A stretch of DNA of 64,000 nt, taken from the NCBI GenBank assembly GCA_029449235.1, contig JANATG010000006.1, positions 2,707,768-2,771,767 on the forward strand, given 5' to 3'. Of this stretch, positions 16,132-27,030 are shown piece after piece. Numbering within the stretch: the stretch's first letter is position 1; the number at the start of each line of letters is the position of its first letter. Origin of the DNA: Linnemannia schmuckeri. Its lineage: Eukaryota; Mortierellomycota; Mortierellomycetes; Mortierellales; Mortierellaceae. The notes under the pieces are model-generated. The model did not search any database and was not told the origin of the DNA. It was given only the letters and a program-made list of their open reading frames with translations. The translations under genes were made by a program, and so were the position numbers.

Positions 16132-17993
16132 ATGAAAATATCATTGCCTAGATGTCCGTTTTCATACTCGTCAACGCTACCCACCCCATTCTCGTGCCTT
16201 TTTCATCGCTCAATTTGATTTTTTTTTTTTTTTGTCATTTAAAAATAAAGATGGTGCAATCAACGAAGCGAAAAGGGATCAATGCGGGTTGCTAAGAAAA
16301 TAAGTCTGGTTTATGTTTGACAGAAACAACTCAGGTACACCCACTCCAAAGCGACTGCTTTGATTCTGGCCGAGAAAAAACCACCATCGCACAAATAGTT
16401 GCTCTGCACCTTTTCGCTTACTTGGCTACTTTGTTATCGACACGCACAGATACCATATGGCTTACACATCTCCTATGTGGTTTTCTGTGTTTGGAGAAAC
16501 AGAAAATAGATGCTGATGCGCAAGGGAGGGACAAGAATGGCACGTTTATTTGGCGGTTTAGGGTTTCTAAGGCTGACTAAAAACGGCCAGGGGCCACCCA
16601 ACCACAGGCCAGAGCGAGCCTTTCTTCTTTGGAGTGGTATGTGTCGGTGTGTCGGTGTGTCGGTGCGGGCCGCCAAAAAGTATGCGCGCTGAGGTAAAAC
16701 GAAATCGTTGAGGAGTGAAGAATGCGGGAACTAGAAATGCTGTGTGAGAACCCTTTGTGTGTTACCTGTGCATCATGAAGGATGTATATCCGTTGAGAGA
16801 GAAAAGTTCATGGGTCACCTAGAGAATAGATTCTAGTACCAAGATGTAATGATGCACCCCGATCGATGAGTGGGGACCGAAAGAGATAGAGGCACATACC
16901 TACGCATCACATACTCAATTAGATGGTATTACTCACGGATTCATGTCCCTCTAGTCTTATAGATGTGTTTGTACTAGACGTTCAATCAACTTACAGCAGT
17001 AAAGAGATCGCGTCTGCCAATCCCTATCTCAGTCTACGTAAACTGTGAGCACTTTTGCCGTTGTGGTCTAAAAAAAGGAAGGTGGGCCAATCGAATAGAT
17101 GGAGCCGGAAAGAGAATAGTGCCTGTAAAAGATGTCAACGCTCGATATCGTCATATGCCAACAGGCCCTTACTCTTAGAGAATAACACTCCTGTTCAGAG
17201 CATTGCTGCGCATAGACAACAGAAGGAGGAAACCCTTCAGGGGTCCAGAGCCTGGCATCTTCCTTTTATCTTCATGCACTATCTCCTTGAATAGCCCTGA
17301 ATCCCATCTTCACGCCCCCTTAGTATTTTTAACATATGCATGATCTCGGATACATAAAAAAGGGTGAGGTAGTGAGTAGTGAAAGGGTGCAAGGAGGTGG
17401 TGCCGGAGAACATGTCTCGCCCTTGACTTTCATTTTCTCCCATCTTTTGAGTCTTTCGACTCCCTTCAGAGCCGATGTGCATATCTTTCTAACTTTTGTC
17501 TGTCTCCTGCTTTTTTTTTTCTTCTCAAGCTGGGAAAGGGAGCCAGCCAGGAGGCCGCCGAAAGTCAGAGAGAGAGACACAAGGCTCAGAAAAAATAACT
17601 GAACCAAAAAAACCAGATGGAAAATCCTTTTCATTTGACCTTGGTGAAAACGAAAACGATGAAGGGTAAGCATGGAACTGGATTGTGGTGACGATAGAAA
17701 GTCGAGGTCATCGGAGGCTAGTTCCTATGCTCCTTCTCATTTCTTCCCTTCTCTTGTCTTCACTTTTAATTTTTCTTCTTAATTTTTGGTTCGCTCCCTT
17801 CGTTCCTTCCTGTTCCCAACTTTAACCTCTTCGCTCACAAGAACAAACACATACACAGACACGCACACGAGATCTTTCAGCTCGTTTCGCCTTTTCCACT
17901 CCTTTATTATTGTTCCTTGCCATTTAAAAAGACGCCAGGCAGCCATCTCACCTCTTTTTTCTTCCCATACTCCAGTCCCGGGCAGTTTTTATC
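16132..17993. other. Gene-free interval before the Sel1-repeat gene
   Basis: About 1.9 kb without a supportable gene. It holds a T run at about 16217-16234, a short TGTCGG(TG) repeat at 16642-16664, and a pyrimidine-rich leader from about 17720 to the next ATG. Small open frames here have no recognisable domain. It probably contains the promoter and 5' UTR of the next gene. Confidence 0.5.
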
Positions 17994-19832
17994 ATGTCCC
18001 TCATGAGCGGTCTGAGAGAAAGGTGGCGAATAAAGAAGAATCCCCGGAGGCGGTCGACCTTGGACACCAACACAAACCCTGCAACACCGCAAGTAGAGTC
18101 TGCACCAGGACAACTACCACTCCAACAGACAAACAATTCGGGAACTTTTCCAACAGCACAACTTGCACGCAGCATTCCACTGTTTGACCAGTCAATTCAC
18201 CCTCTCGACCCATCGCCTTCTCCTAGTCCTGTTCTACCCCTCGACACTCCCCCTATTGAATCACCATCACTATTACAGCTACCTTTTCTACCAGACCAGC
18301 CTGGAGGACCTCCATTATTGGATAGTCAGGAATCTATAGTCCAGTTACCTGTCACCAACCATAACTTGCCACCAGTACTCTCTGGGAAGCCAGCACGACG
18401 AAAAAGCACAGTTTGGCTAGTTCAGACCCTTAACAAGGTGGCCCTCGCCCTTTCCCCCTTCTCACCACTAAAGTCGTCCAAAGGGGCCTCAAAGTTTTTT
18501 CGCCTGCGACGGAACAAAAACCGTGGAGATGAACCAGCAGTATCCTCAAAGGACAGGAAGGACAACTCATTAACAAACAACAGCAAATACCGCAAACGCA
18601 GCAAATCCAGCAAAGATACCACTACGATTGCACCAACAACAACAACAACAACAACAACAACAAACAACAGCCCAAAATCCCTTCTCGCTACCTCCTCTTC
18701 AGATCTAGAAGACCTGGCAGACATTGACCTTCGATCCTTCTACGATCATCGGTCGGAAGACCCTGCGCACCGAGTGGTCTTTATCGCAGGGCCAGAGCAT
18801 TTCTACTACCTTGCCCTTCAACTCGAGACCAGTCCCCGACTAGAATACCAACTCTACGGCAAGGATCTCTTTATCCGCTCTGCAGGACTCGGATACGCCC
18901 CTGCTCAGTTCAAACTCGGAATCTGTTACGAGCTGGGGCTGACCCATTTTCCGATGGACCCTTCACATTCCTTTGTTTGGTACAAGAGAGCCGCCATGCA
19001 GGGACATGCAGATGCAGAGCTTGCCGTCTCTGGGTGGTACCTTACGGGTCATCCGCAGGGGTTGATCCAGTCGGAGCCCCTTGCCTACGAATGGGCCTCC
19101 AAGGCTGCACGACGAGGATGGTCCAAGGCCGAGTATACGTTGGGACACTATCATGAGGTTGGGATCGGAGTGCCTCAGGATCTGCAGCTCGCCAAACAGT
19201 GGTATCTCAAGGCTGCTGCGCGGGGGAACGAGCGGGCGTTGCTGAGACTGTTGGTTGGTCATGTTGGGTTGGAGGTCGATTATGCTCATCTCAAGGACGC
19301 TCTCTTGGCACAGAATGAGAACAATCCGTACCTGCTCCACCAATTGGCACAGTTCCATGAACTCCGCGAGTATGGTTTAGTCCCAGACGAGGATGCAGCG
19401 TTCGAATTGTATGCAGCATCAGCGCAGGCCAACTATGCCCCTGCACAGTACAAACTAGGCGCATGCTATGAGTTTGGGATCCTGGGCTGTCCACGGGATC
19501 CAGTCCAGGCTGTGCACTGGTACGGTCAAGGAGCCGAGAATGGACATGTCGAAGCCTTACTGGCCCTAGCGGGGTTCTACCTGGACGGGAGTGCAGGAGC
19601 AGCCGCAGAACAGAGTGACGAGGAGGCGTTTCGGTTTGTCAGGGCAGCCGCACAGAGAGGGGTGCCTAAGGCAGAGTATATTACGGGGTTCTTTTTGGAG
19701 TACGGGTTAGGGATTGAGCGGAATCCGAGAGAGGCCAAGCAGTGGTACCATCTGGCCTGTGCTAAGGGGGTTGACTCTGCTGAGCGGCGGTTGAAGGATC
19801 TCGAACGATCTGCTACCGTTACCATCAACTAA
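17994..19832 (+). CDS. Sel1-repeat (SLR) protein, chitin-synthase-regulator-like
   Basis: A single-exon 612-aa protein. Residues 1-240 are low-complexity, Pro/Ser/Thr-rich and basic, with a run of threonines at 18634-18661. From about residue 260 to the end there are about seven Sel1-like repeats of 36-40 residues, such as APAQFKLGICYELGL, SKAEYTLGHYHEVGIGVPQD and APAQYKLGACYEFGI. Sel1 repeats form helical scaffolds for protein-protein contacts. In fungi this architecture occurs in Skt5/Chs4-type activators of chitin synthase, but the C-terminal CaaX prenylation motif of Chs4 is absent (the protein ends VTIN), so the specific role is open. The start at 17994 has a second in-frame Met four codons later that could serve instead. 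Confidence 0.85.
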   Translation: MSLMSGLRERWRIKKNPRRRSTLDTNTNPATPQVESAPGQLPLQQTNNSGTFPTAQLARSIPLFDQSIHPLDPSPSPSPVLPLDTPPIESPSLLQLPFLPDQPGGPPLLDSQESIVQLPVTNHNLPPVLSGKPARRKSTVWLVQTLNKVALALSPFSPLKSSKGASKFFRLRRNKNRGDEPAVSSKDRKDNSLTNNSKYRKRSKSSKDTTTIAPTTTTTTTTTNNSPKSLLATSSSDLEDLADIDLRSFYDHRSEDPAHRVVFIAGPEHFYYLALQLETSPRLEYQLYGKDLFIRSAGLGYAPAQFKLGICYELGLTHFPMDPSHSFVWYKRAAMQGHADAELAVSGWYLTGHPQGLIQSEPLAYEWASKAARRGWSKAEYTLGHYHEVGIGVPQDLQLAKQWYLKAAARGNERALLRLLVGHVGLEVDYAHLKDALLAQNENNPYLLHQLAQFHELREYGLVPDEDAAFELYAASAQANYAPAQYKLGACYEFGILGCPRDPVQAVHWYGQGAENGHVEALLALAGFYLDGSAGAAAEQSDEEAFRFVRAAAQRGVPKAEYITGFFLEYGLGIERNPREAKQWYHLACAKGVDSAERRLKDLERSATVTIN

Positions 19833-19852
19833 CGCGTAACGCGTGAACGCGT
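19832..19852. promoter_or_regulatory. Cluster of three ACGCGT (MCB-like) boxes
   Basis: Three copies of ACGCGT lie at 19832-19837, 19839-19844 and 19847-19852, overlapping the stop codon of the Sel1 gene. ACGCGT is the MluI cell-cycle box bound by MBF-type factors in yeasts. Here it sits about 770 bp upstream of the homeodomain gene. Whether it is regulatory or a chance 3' UTR repeat is unknown. Confidence 0.45.
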
Positions 19853-20158
19853 AAAATAAATGATCTGCTTTTGAGATGAACAAAGAATTTAATCAATCAG
19901 ACCACTGATCAGTGTCGCGTCTGTCTTGGATCCTTGATCACTTCATATGCGCCCCTTTTTCTCGTCCTGTCAACATCCATCACCATTTCCCCATCATACG
20001 AGTCAAGAAGCAGCTTCTTTTTTATTGCATCATGGATCATCTATGACAACATGGGCGCATGCTATGGACCAAAAACAGAAAACAGGCCCTTTGCCTGGCA
20101 AAGGTCCCCGATTCCACCAAGAAGCGATCAATCTCTAACTTTTTCTTTTGGGCTTAGC

Positions 20159-20223
<65 letters not shown>

Positions 20224-20622
20224 TCTTATTATGTGTCCACATTTCTGATCTGTGCCACGCGTACAACGTCCTCTTGTGCATAATGCCACGCTTCTTTCCC
20301 CTTTCCTTTCTTTCTTTCACATTCCTACAGCTCTTTCTTTACTTTATCACCACTATAACTTAACATCCTACCGTCACACTCGCAGCATCGCGGTCATCAT
20401 CACAATCAACACCCCAAATCAGTTACACTCACCTTAGCCATCGTCGCCTACATTTAGCGCATACTTCTTCTCTCCCTCTCCTTCTCTCCAATAATGCGAC
20501 ACCCCACCCTCAAGCTAACACTCAATAGGGTACCACATTTTTGTCAACCCCATTTGTGCTCACAACTACCATAAGCAAGAGGTAAGGTCGTACTGTCGTT
20601 GACCGCCGCCAGTGTTTCAGTA
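19853..20622 (+). promoter_or_regulatory. Upstream region of the homeodomain gene with a long (CT)n tract
   Basis: No gene is seen. The main feature is a (TC)n microsatellite at 20164-20219. The sequence then stays C/T-rich to the ATG. A CAG|TAATGG junction just before the ATG at 20623 and a GGTAAGG at 20581 would allow a small 5' UTR intron. Confidence 0.5.
20161..20226. repeat. (CT)n microsatellite
   Basis: Near-perfect alternating C and T for about 56 bp. The complementary strand is (GA)n, a sequence known to form triplex DNA and to exclude nucleosomes. Confidence 0.95.
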
Positions 20623-22321
20623 ATGGATCCATCCTTGTCCTCTCCAGGCTGGACAACCGGCGAACCTTTGTTTTCGTCAACGATATCTCCTCTCGACCTT
20701 TTCTCTTCTACTACATCCACAACAGTGCATCCCTCTCAACTCGACCTCACAACCACGTCTCATCCTCATGATACCCATACTACCACATCAAACTACTCGT
20801 TGCCTACAAGCGCTGCCGCTGAGGCATTCAATAACCTCTTATTGGTCGACCAATCAGAAGACTACAAGAGGACGGCTGAGCTTCAGGATATTGGCCCACC
20901 AAAGTACGTCAATGGTCCCTCTCCTCCACCACCTCCACCTTTGATGTTTGACATAACGATCTGTAATACGACAGGAATGGCATCCATGAGCATTGCGCAG
21001 CAGCTACAACAACAACAACAGATCGTAGAATTGGACTCCGAGCCACATGTGTCGGGAGCAGCAGCAAGTCAACAGCCAAGTAGGTTTGGTTGGGGGATAG
21101 TCGAGACTGCCGGCCTTCTTTTGGACGACATGTGTTCTTCTACTGCCTCTTCCTCGAGGGTGTCATCAACTGACGACTCATGGATTGAGCAGTTCCTACA
21201 GCAGAATCAACCGTCACTACCGTCAGTACCAGCGGAGATCCGACAACAACAACCTGAGAAACAAACATACCCACAGGATCACCAACAGCAAGGACACCAG
21301 CAACAGCAAAAAATGTTGCAGGAACAATGGCTTCGTCAGCAGCAGCAACAACAGTACAGCCAGACAACTGCCTCGACCCCAGACCACCTCCAGCCTCAAC
21401 ATTCGATGTGGTCATGGGTTTCATTCGATCAACAACAACAGATCTCGTCGTTTCAACACAATTTGCATCTTGAATACCCCATCTCCAGTATACACCATAT
21501 CCCGCATACCATGCCCATTGACTACTTACAACAGCAACAACATTGTCCTCCTTTGCCTTCGCCTTCACCTTCCTCTTCGTTGTCATCTTCTTTCAAGCAA
21601 CATCAGCACCTTTTATTTCAGTTCGACACAGTCGAACATCCATACAACCAACAACAACAACAACCGGACCCTCTCCAACAATACCACAACCTACGACGGA
21701 GAAGCAGCAACCATCACCAACATCACCACTACCCGCAGCACCATTACCTCCACCAGATGCCGGTGATCCAATCCCTCAAGAGACGGCGCCGCCTAACAAC
21801 CGAAGAATCTGAGTTCCTGATGGGCCAGTTCAGCCTCAATGGCCGCCCCACTGCACAGGATCGCGATTCCTTTGCGAGGCACTTGAAATTGGATCGACGG
21901 ACCATTCAGGTCTGGTTCCAGAATCGCAGGGCCAAGTTGAAGCGGGATGAACGCGGTGGAGGTGGGCAAGATGGTAGTACGGGAGGAGGTGGAGGTGGTT
22001 GTGAAGGGGATGATGATGAGCTAGAAGAAGGGGATTTTGAGGATGGGACGGCTGTTCTGCAGGAAGCAAGTAAGGATACGAATGTTGGTCAGGAACTAGG
22101 ATATCAGCAACAGACGATTCATCAGCAGCACACTGGAGATGATATCCTTCAATTATTCCCTCAACAGCAGTACGTGTCAATTGCTCCTCCTCCTCCTCCT
22201 CCTTCATTTGATGTTCTCGATGTCGAGGGCAAGGGCAGTGGTGAAAGTGACGACTTTGGTCTCGACTTTTTACAGAGCTGGAACAATAACAATGAAGCCA
22301 ACTATACCACCACCACCATTG

Positions 22322-22355
<34 letters not shown>

Positions 22356-22563
22356 AGGAGAGATTACGATGGGGACGGGTCTGGCAGAGACGGCGCGTCT
22401 TGGGATGGAGCTGTTTTCGGGACAGCATTTCCAGTACTTTCAGCTACAGCAGCAGCAGCAGCAACTACAGGCAGCGGTGCGGGATCCTGATCTGCGGCAT
22501 CCTTTGCAGCGGTGGTGTTTACCTCTTGCCGACAGTGCGTCCTTCCGGTATTATTCTCCGTAG
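20623..22563 (+). CDS. Homeodomain transcription factor, Gln-rich
   Basis: A single-exon protein of about 646 aa. The start is the ATG at 20623 (MDPSLSSPGW); the frame is open slightly further upstream without an ATG. The homeodomain lies at about residues 386-443. It begins KRRRRLTTEESEFLMGQF and ends with the recognition helix RRTIQVWFQNRRAKLKRDE, keeping the invariant W, F, N and R residues; it is a 60-residue typical class, not TALE. The N-terminal part is a Gln/His/Ser/Pro-rich region like an activation domain. Downstream lie a Gly-rich linker, an acidic stretch (DDDELEEGDFED) and further polyQ and Ser/Asn repeats. It should act in the nucleus as a DNA-binding regulator; targets are unknown. 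Typical fungal homeodomain factors of this form control development or metabolism, but no closer assignment is possible. Confidence 0.92.
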
Positions 22564-23108
22564 AACATATGTGTAGCATGCATACCCCTTTCTTCTTTTT
22601 GTATTTCTTCTTTCATAGTATCCCTTCGTCTGTCGCGAGTCACATATCCCACCCGCAAAAATTGGAAGCGAAAAAGCTTCCGAAACAGACGAAGGGATAT
22701 TCATATGTTCGGAAGATAAAAATCACGGATATCCGCAATCGAACAACTGGACAGACTTGTATCCCTCTGTGATTCCGTTCTCCTTTTTGCGCCCAAACCT
22801 TCATTCACTTCGGTCGCAGTCACACGATCGTTGAACCCCGTTTGTTTGTTCCTGGGTAGGGACTCCTCAGCGCACCCGTCGCTCTTTCTTTGTCCTCTTT
22901 GTCCGCATTCACTCTCTCGCTCAGAACGCGAACACACCATCCCTCTCCTCCTCCTCGTCAACATTGCATTCACCTTTTACCTCGGATCAAGATCAACAAC
23001 CCTTGCTTTTTCATTGCACCACACCTTCATTGTCAACAACATCAACTTCAATCCGATCATCGATTACATTCCCTTCTCCAACCTAAAAAAAGAGTTGATC
23101 ACACAGCA
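22564..23108. other. Intergenic region and 5' leader of COX11
   Basis: No gene is seen. Sequence near the ATG at 23109 is rich in CAACA and C/T, like other leaders in the window. Confidence 0.5.
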
Positions 23109-24080
23109 ATGGCAACAAGGTCAATGACATCCTTCCTGGGATCCCGCTCCTTCATGACAGTGCCCACCCGCCAGGTGAGAACCAGCGCCATTCCTTCCTA
23201 TACAGCTCTGGTTATTCAGATATGCGCCTTGTTCTTGGTCAATTGAAATATCCCTAACATACACGACTCCCCCTCCCTCCCTCCTCCTCCCCCCTCCCTA
23301 AACCTTCCTGCTCTACTCCAAAATAATAAATAGGTGTTGTTTGCTTCTCGGTGCCCTTCAATAACAACCACAGCAACAACAGCACAGACAGCATGGACAC
23401 GTTCCCTCAGATCGCGCACATACGCCACTTCTCCTGCACCACCACAGACAGAGGCCGCTGGATCGCGAAGAAGAGTCCGTGCCAAGAACACCGACATGCT
23501 CTACTACACGGCCTCGATCCTCATGGGCACCCTCGGCCTCTCCTACGCCGCTGTACCTCTCTACCGCATGTTCTGTTCCGCCACCGGTCTCGGCGGAGCC
23601 CCCATGGTCGGCGAGACCAAATTTGCGCCCGAGCGTCTCGTCCCCAAGGATAACCACCGTCGCATCAAAGTCAAGTTCAACGCCGATACCTCGACCTCCC
23701 TTCAGTGGTCTTTCTTACCCCAGCAGCGTCAAGTCTCGGTCTTGCCTGGTGAGACTGCATTGGCCTTTTACACGGCCAAGAACAAGTCCAAGGACGATGT
23801 CATTGGTATTGCTACGTATAACGTTGCCCCATCCAAGGTTGCACCTCATTTCAACAAGATCCAGTGTTTCTGCTTTGAGGAACAAAAGTTGACCGCCGGC
23901 GAGTCGGTCGACATGCCCATCTTTTTCTTTATCGATCCTGAGTTTGCGAACGATCCCGATATGGCAGATGTTGACACGGTGACATTGAGTTATACTTTCT
24001 TCAAGGCCAGAGGTATGCCTTTTGAGAAGCAGCCCGGTCTTGCCGAGCAGCAACAGCAGAAGCAGGAAGCCACTGCATAA
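23109..24080 (+). CDS. COX11: Cox11/CtaG, cytochrome c oxidase copper chaperone
   Basis: Cox11 delivers copper to the CuB site of Cox1 and is anchored in the mitochondrial inner membrane. Two exons: 23109-23174 (22 codons) and 23334-24080, joined in frame through GTGAGA..TAG, for 270 aa. The N-terminus (MATRSMTSFLGSRSF) is basic and hydroxylated like a mitochondrial presequence. One membrane helix follows (MLYYTASILMGTLGLSYAAV), then the conserved PLYRMFCSATG with its Cys. The copper motif CFCFEEQ and the FFIDPEF motif are intact, as is VTLSYTFFK near the end. The Gln-rich C-terminal tail is lineage-specific. Length and motifs match a functional family member. Confidence 0.96.
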
Positions 24081-24528
24081 ACATCTAGAGCATTTGTTTA
24101 TATTTTGACCCATCATTCAAGAAATACAATCATCATCATAGAACCAGTTCATTGATATCAAACATGCCATTGGTAGTTTGTTTTGTTGTCATGTTCTCAC
24201 CTTTCTGCTCTAGCAGTTTAGCACTCATTGCCAATGATTGTTGTTAGCCCACTAACAGACATGTATTTTCCAATTTTGCCTTGAGCACAAGACACTCTTT
24301 GACCGCATCTCATTGTCCCTTGTTGCTCTCAAATTTTGATTGTTCTGGCCCTTTACCAGGCGTGACATATAGAGAGAACAGACAACCAGCAGCAACTACG
24401 GACAAACGAGTGAAAAGTGTCTCTTTGTACTCACGCTTGCAGAAGTCATCGTCTAACTGGAAGGAGCTCTTCACTCCAACCTTCTTTTTTTTTTTGACCG
24501 CTTACTTATCAGGGTCCCACACGTGCAG
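24081..24528. other. Intergenic region between COX11 and the first GPI-protein gene
   Basis: No gene is seen. AT-rich, with a T run at about 24486-24495 just before the core promoter of the next gene. Confidence 0.45.
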
Positions 24529-24536
24529 TATATAAA
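24520..24536 (+). promoter_or_regulatory. CACGTG box and TATA box upstream of the first GPI-protein gene
   Basis: CACGTG at 24520-24525 is an E-box for bHLH factors. TATATAAA follows at 24529-24536, about 120 bp before the ATG at 24657. This is one of the few clear TATA boxes in the window and suits an inducible or highly expressed surface protein. Confidence 0.55.
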
Positions 24537-24656
24537 GGAAAGGAGCGCCCACCGAATTATTTTTCACATCAATTCCCTTCAACTAGATCTTCCCACACTC
24601 TCTCCTCTTCCCTTCTGCTTGTCCATATAGACTACACACACTCTCTTTTACTTACA

Positions 24657-25223
24657 ATGTACTTCACGAGATTCGCACTCCTTGCTTCAACAATGGCACT
24701 GGCATTCACCACGGCGCAATCCGTGCCCCCTTCCGAAGAAGTCCTAGTCTTCAACCCCAACTCGACAACCATCTGGAAGGCAGGGACCCCCGTCACCGTC
24801 GAATGGAAATTCCTCCTCGCCGATGGACCCTTCACCAACCTCGGTTTTGACATTACACTCCGCAAAGGCGACGTTATTGCCAATACCACAGCAGAAGTTC
24901 GAGCCCTAGGTCGGTCTGGTCGAGGTGTTTCGTCGTATGCGTTTGACTTGCCTGCAGATATTGTCAATGGGTCGGATTATCAGATTGGGGTCGGGCCTTA
25001 TAGAACCGAGTCGTTTGTAATCCTTGGTGCTGCTGGCCCCCTCCCTCCTGCGTCGACTACTTCTGGTATGCCAACGAACCCCACTACGTCGGGAACCCTG
25101 CCACCACCAACGACGAGCAAGCCTGCGAACGGAAACAGTGCTGCACCTAGACTGGGAGCCATGACTCCCTTGGCTCTTGCTGGGTCTACCCTCGCCATGT
25201 TTGCCGTTACCCTTGCCCTGTAA
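24657..25223 (+). CDS. Secreted Kre9/Knh1-like domain protein with GPI-anchor signal (copy 1)
   Basis: A single-exon 188-aa protein. It has a cleavable signal peptide (about residues 1-20, MYFTRFALLASTMALAF), then an Ig-like domain of the Kre9/Knh1 N-terminal type (Ser/Thr-rich GPI-anchored family). Visible family features are WKAGTPVTVEW, FDITLRKGD and DYQIGVGPYRTESFVI. A Pro/Ser/Thr/Gly-rich linker follows, where O-glycosylation is likely, then a C-terminal hydrophobic tail ending LAMFAVTLAL, typical of GPI attachment. Members sit in or on the cell wall; yeast Kre9 and Knh1 are needed for beta-1,6-glucan. The molecular activity of these short forms is unknown. A related gene lies 1.2 kb downstream on the same strand. 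Confidence 0.88.
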   Translation: MYFTRFALLASTMALAFTTAQSVPPSEEVLVFNPNSTTIWKAGTPVTVEWKFLLADGPFTNLGFDITLRKGDVIANTTAEVRALGRSGRGVSSYAFDLPADIVNGSDYQIGVGPYRTESFVILGAAGPLPPASTTSGMPTNPTTSGTLPPPTTSKPANGNSAAPRLGAMTPLALAGSTLAMFAVTLAL

Positions 25224-26442
25224 AACGATGTAAACAACAACAACAACTGAAAGTGACATGAGCAGGTGTTCTTGAGCGACCTCTTTCCTGTTTTTTTGAT
25301 AGTAAAATAAAACAAGCAAACTAACAGCACATGCACACATTCGTAAATTGAACCGTTATGCGCCATCTGTGGGTGACATATTCCTGTCCTTGTACCTCAA
25401 ATTTACTTTTTTTTCCTCAGTTTCTGGCCACCTCCATGGGAAGAAATAAGGGTGAGGGGAGGATGTATGCCGAGACAGCCTCACTCCTTTTTCGAATACG
25501 ACATGCCGCGGATTTTAAGTGAGAAAAATGAATGCAATAAATAAGACAGGGTGTCATTTCAATTTATCTTACTGTCCTGCCAGTTCATGATTACACCATC
25601 TGCGATCGTAGTCAACGAATACCGCCTTTTGATTCAGAGGGAAAATAGGGTCTGGACAATGTTGGTAGGCAAGTGGTCGACCACTGACCGAAAAGAGTGA
25701 ACGAACAGATGATTACGCTGTAAGTACTCGACATAGAGTAGGTAGTCTGTATGGCAATGACAAGGACCTTCACCCGAAGTAGCTGGGCTCCAGTGGGCGT
25801 GTGAAGAAAAGGTGCTTCCAGTCTTGTAAAAGTTACCCTCAACTGAAAGTGCTCTTTTCCCTTTGTCGTGCGAAAGGAGTATGAGGAAGAGCAGAATAAA
25901 AGGGAAACAAGAGAAGGCTTTTGTCTTTCTTTTCTTCTGTTTTGAGTGTGTCGATTGGTGGGTGATGCGGCTGTCGGTCGATAGAGACAGTTGGCCAATC
26001 AGATCGCACCAAAGTCTATTGGTGTCATCCATCCCCATCAGTCCATCGCCCGTAGGCATGCTCACAGGTACACCTTTTTCAGGCACAACTTGCTCTCTAA
26101 CTTTGGAATGAACCTGTCTGGTGGTCATCTTCTTTCTGTCTTGAGTTGTATATTGTGTGACTTACTGGATACTACATCATGGCTGTTGCTGTTGGCGCCA
26201 TTGTCTTGCTCTCTTCAGCAATCCCCATGCTGTTCCTCCTCCACGAGTATATCAGTCTCCTTGCCGTTGACACTTCTTTCACTTTTTTTCTTTTCTTCTT
26301 CTCTTTAGAAAAAAGCATTTTTTTCCCCCCTCCATACCCTTTCAAAGGCCACCACTCACATTCACAATACCTTCCAACTCCACTCTATTCCTACTCAACC
26401 CCTCCACCCTTCAACCCTAACTCCATCCATACAATATTCATC
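25224..26442. other. Intergenic region between the two GPI-protein genes
   Basis: About 1.2 kb with no supportable gene. A CCAAT box (GGCCAATCAGATC) lies near 25993-26005. The last ~150 bp before the ATG at 26443 are C/T-rich leader sequence. Confidence 0.5.
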
Positions 26443-27030
26443 ATGCGTTTCTCCGTCGTCGTCATTGTTGCTACTCTCCTTAGCGTTGCCCTCGCTGACC
26501 AAGCTTATCCCACCGCCCCTGTCGCCACGACCAAGTGGAACGCCGGTGCCGCCGTCACTATCAAGTGGAACCTCACCCCTCCCGCTGCCACCACCGGCCT
26601 CAAGATCGACCTCCTCACCGGCGACAATCCTCAGAGCCAGCGCGTCGTTGCTACCTTGGGAACCGGTGCCCCCGGTGCTACCAAGTTTGCCGCCACCTTG
26701 CCCGCCAACTTGAAGTCTGGCTTCTACAGTATCCGTATTGGAGACTCGTATTCATCCTACTTCCAAATCCAGGGTGAGGGTCCTCTTCCCACCGGTCCTC
26801 TGCCCACCGCGGTGCCCACCCCCGTTCCCACCATTCCTACCGTCACCACTACTTCGGCTCCTATCGCTCCTACCAGGACCATTGCCCCTCTTCCCGTGAT
26901 TACTACCACGACCCCTGCTGGCGCCAAGCCCACCCCTGGTACCGGTAGTGGAGCTGGTTTCTTGAAGGCTGGTGTTGTTGCCCCCGTTGCTGCTGCTGCC
27001 GTTGCCGTTGTCATGGCTGTTGCCTTTTAA
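26443..27030 (+). CDS. Secreted Kre9/Knh1-like domain protein with GPI-anchor signal (copy 2)
   Basis: A single-exon 195-aa protein. The ATG at 26443 is chosen because it starts the signal peptide (MRFSVVVIVATLLSVALAD); upstream in-frame Mets belong to the leader. The Ig-like domain parallels copy 1: TKWNAGAAVTIKWNL, LKIDLLTGD and GFYSIRIGDSYSSYFQIQGEG. A Pro/Thr-rich linker with PTAVPTPVPT-type repeats follows, then a hydrophobic GPI signal (VAPVAAAAVAVVMAVAF). Codon use is strikingly C-ending (GCC, ACC, CCC), more than in copy 1, as in highly expressed fungal genes. The two proteins are clearly paralogous in architecture but far apart in sequence, so this is an old duplication or independent recruits of the same family. 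Confidence 0.88.
   Translation: MRFSVVVIVATLLSVALADQAYPTAPVATTKWNAGAAVTIKWNLTPPAATTGLKIDLLTGDNPQSQRVVATLGTGAPGATKFAATLPANLKSGFYSIRIGDSYSSYFQIQGEGPLPTGPLPTAVPTPVPTIPTVTTTSAPIAPTRTIAPLPVITTTTPAGAKPTPGTGSGAGFLKAGVVAPVAAAAVAVVMAVAF

Noticed and set aside
25612..26128. Minus-strand frames of 128 and 164 aa between the GPI genes
   Set aside because: They overlap each other in different frames, have no domain and lie in a promoter region.
26179..26442. N-terminal extension of the second GPI protein from ATG 26179
   Set aside because: It would bury the clear signal peptide starting at 26443; the extension is Phe/Pro/Ser-rich leader sequence.
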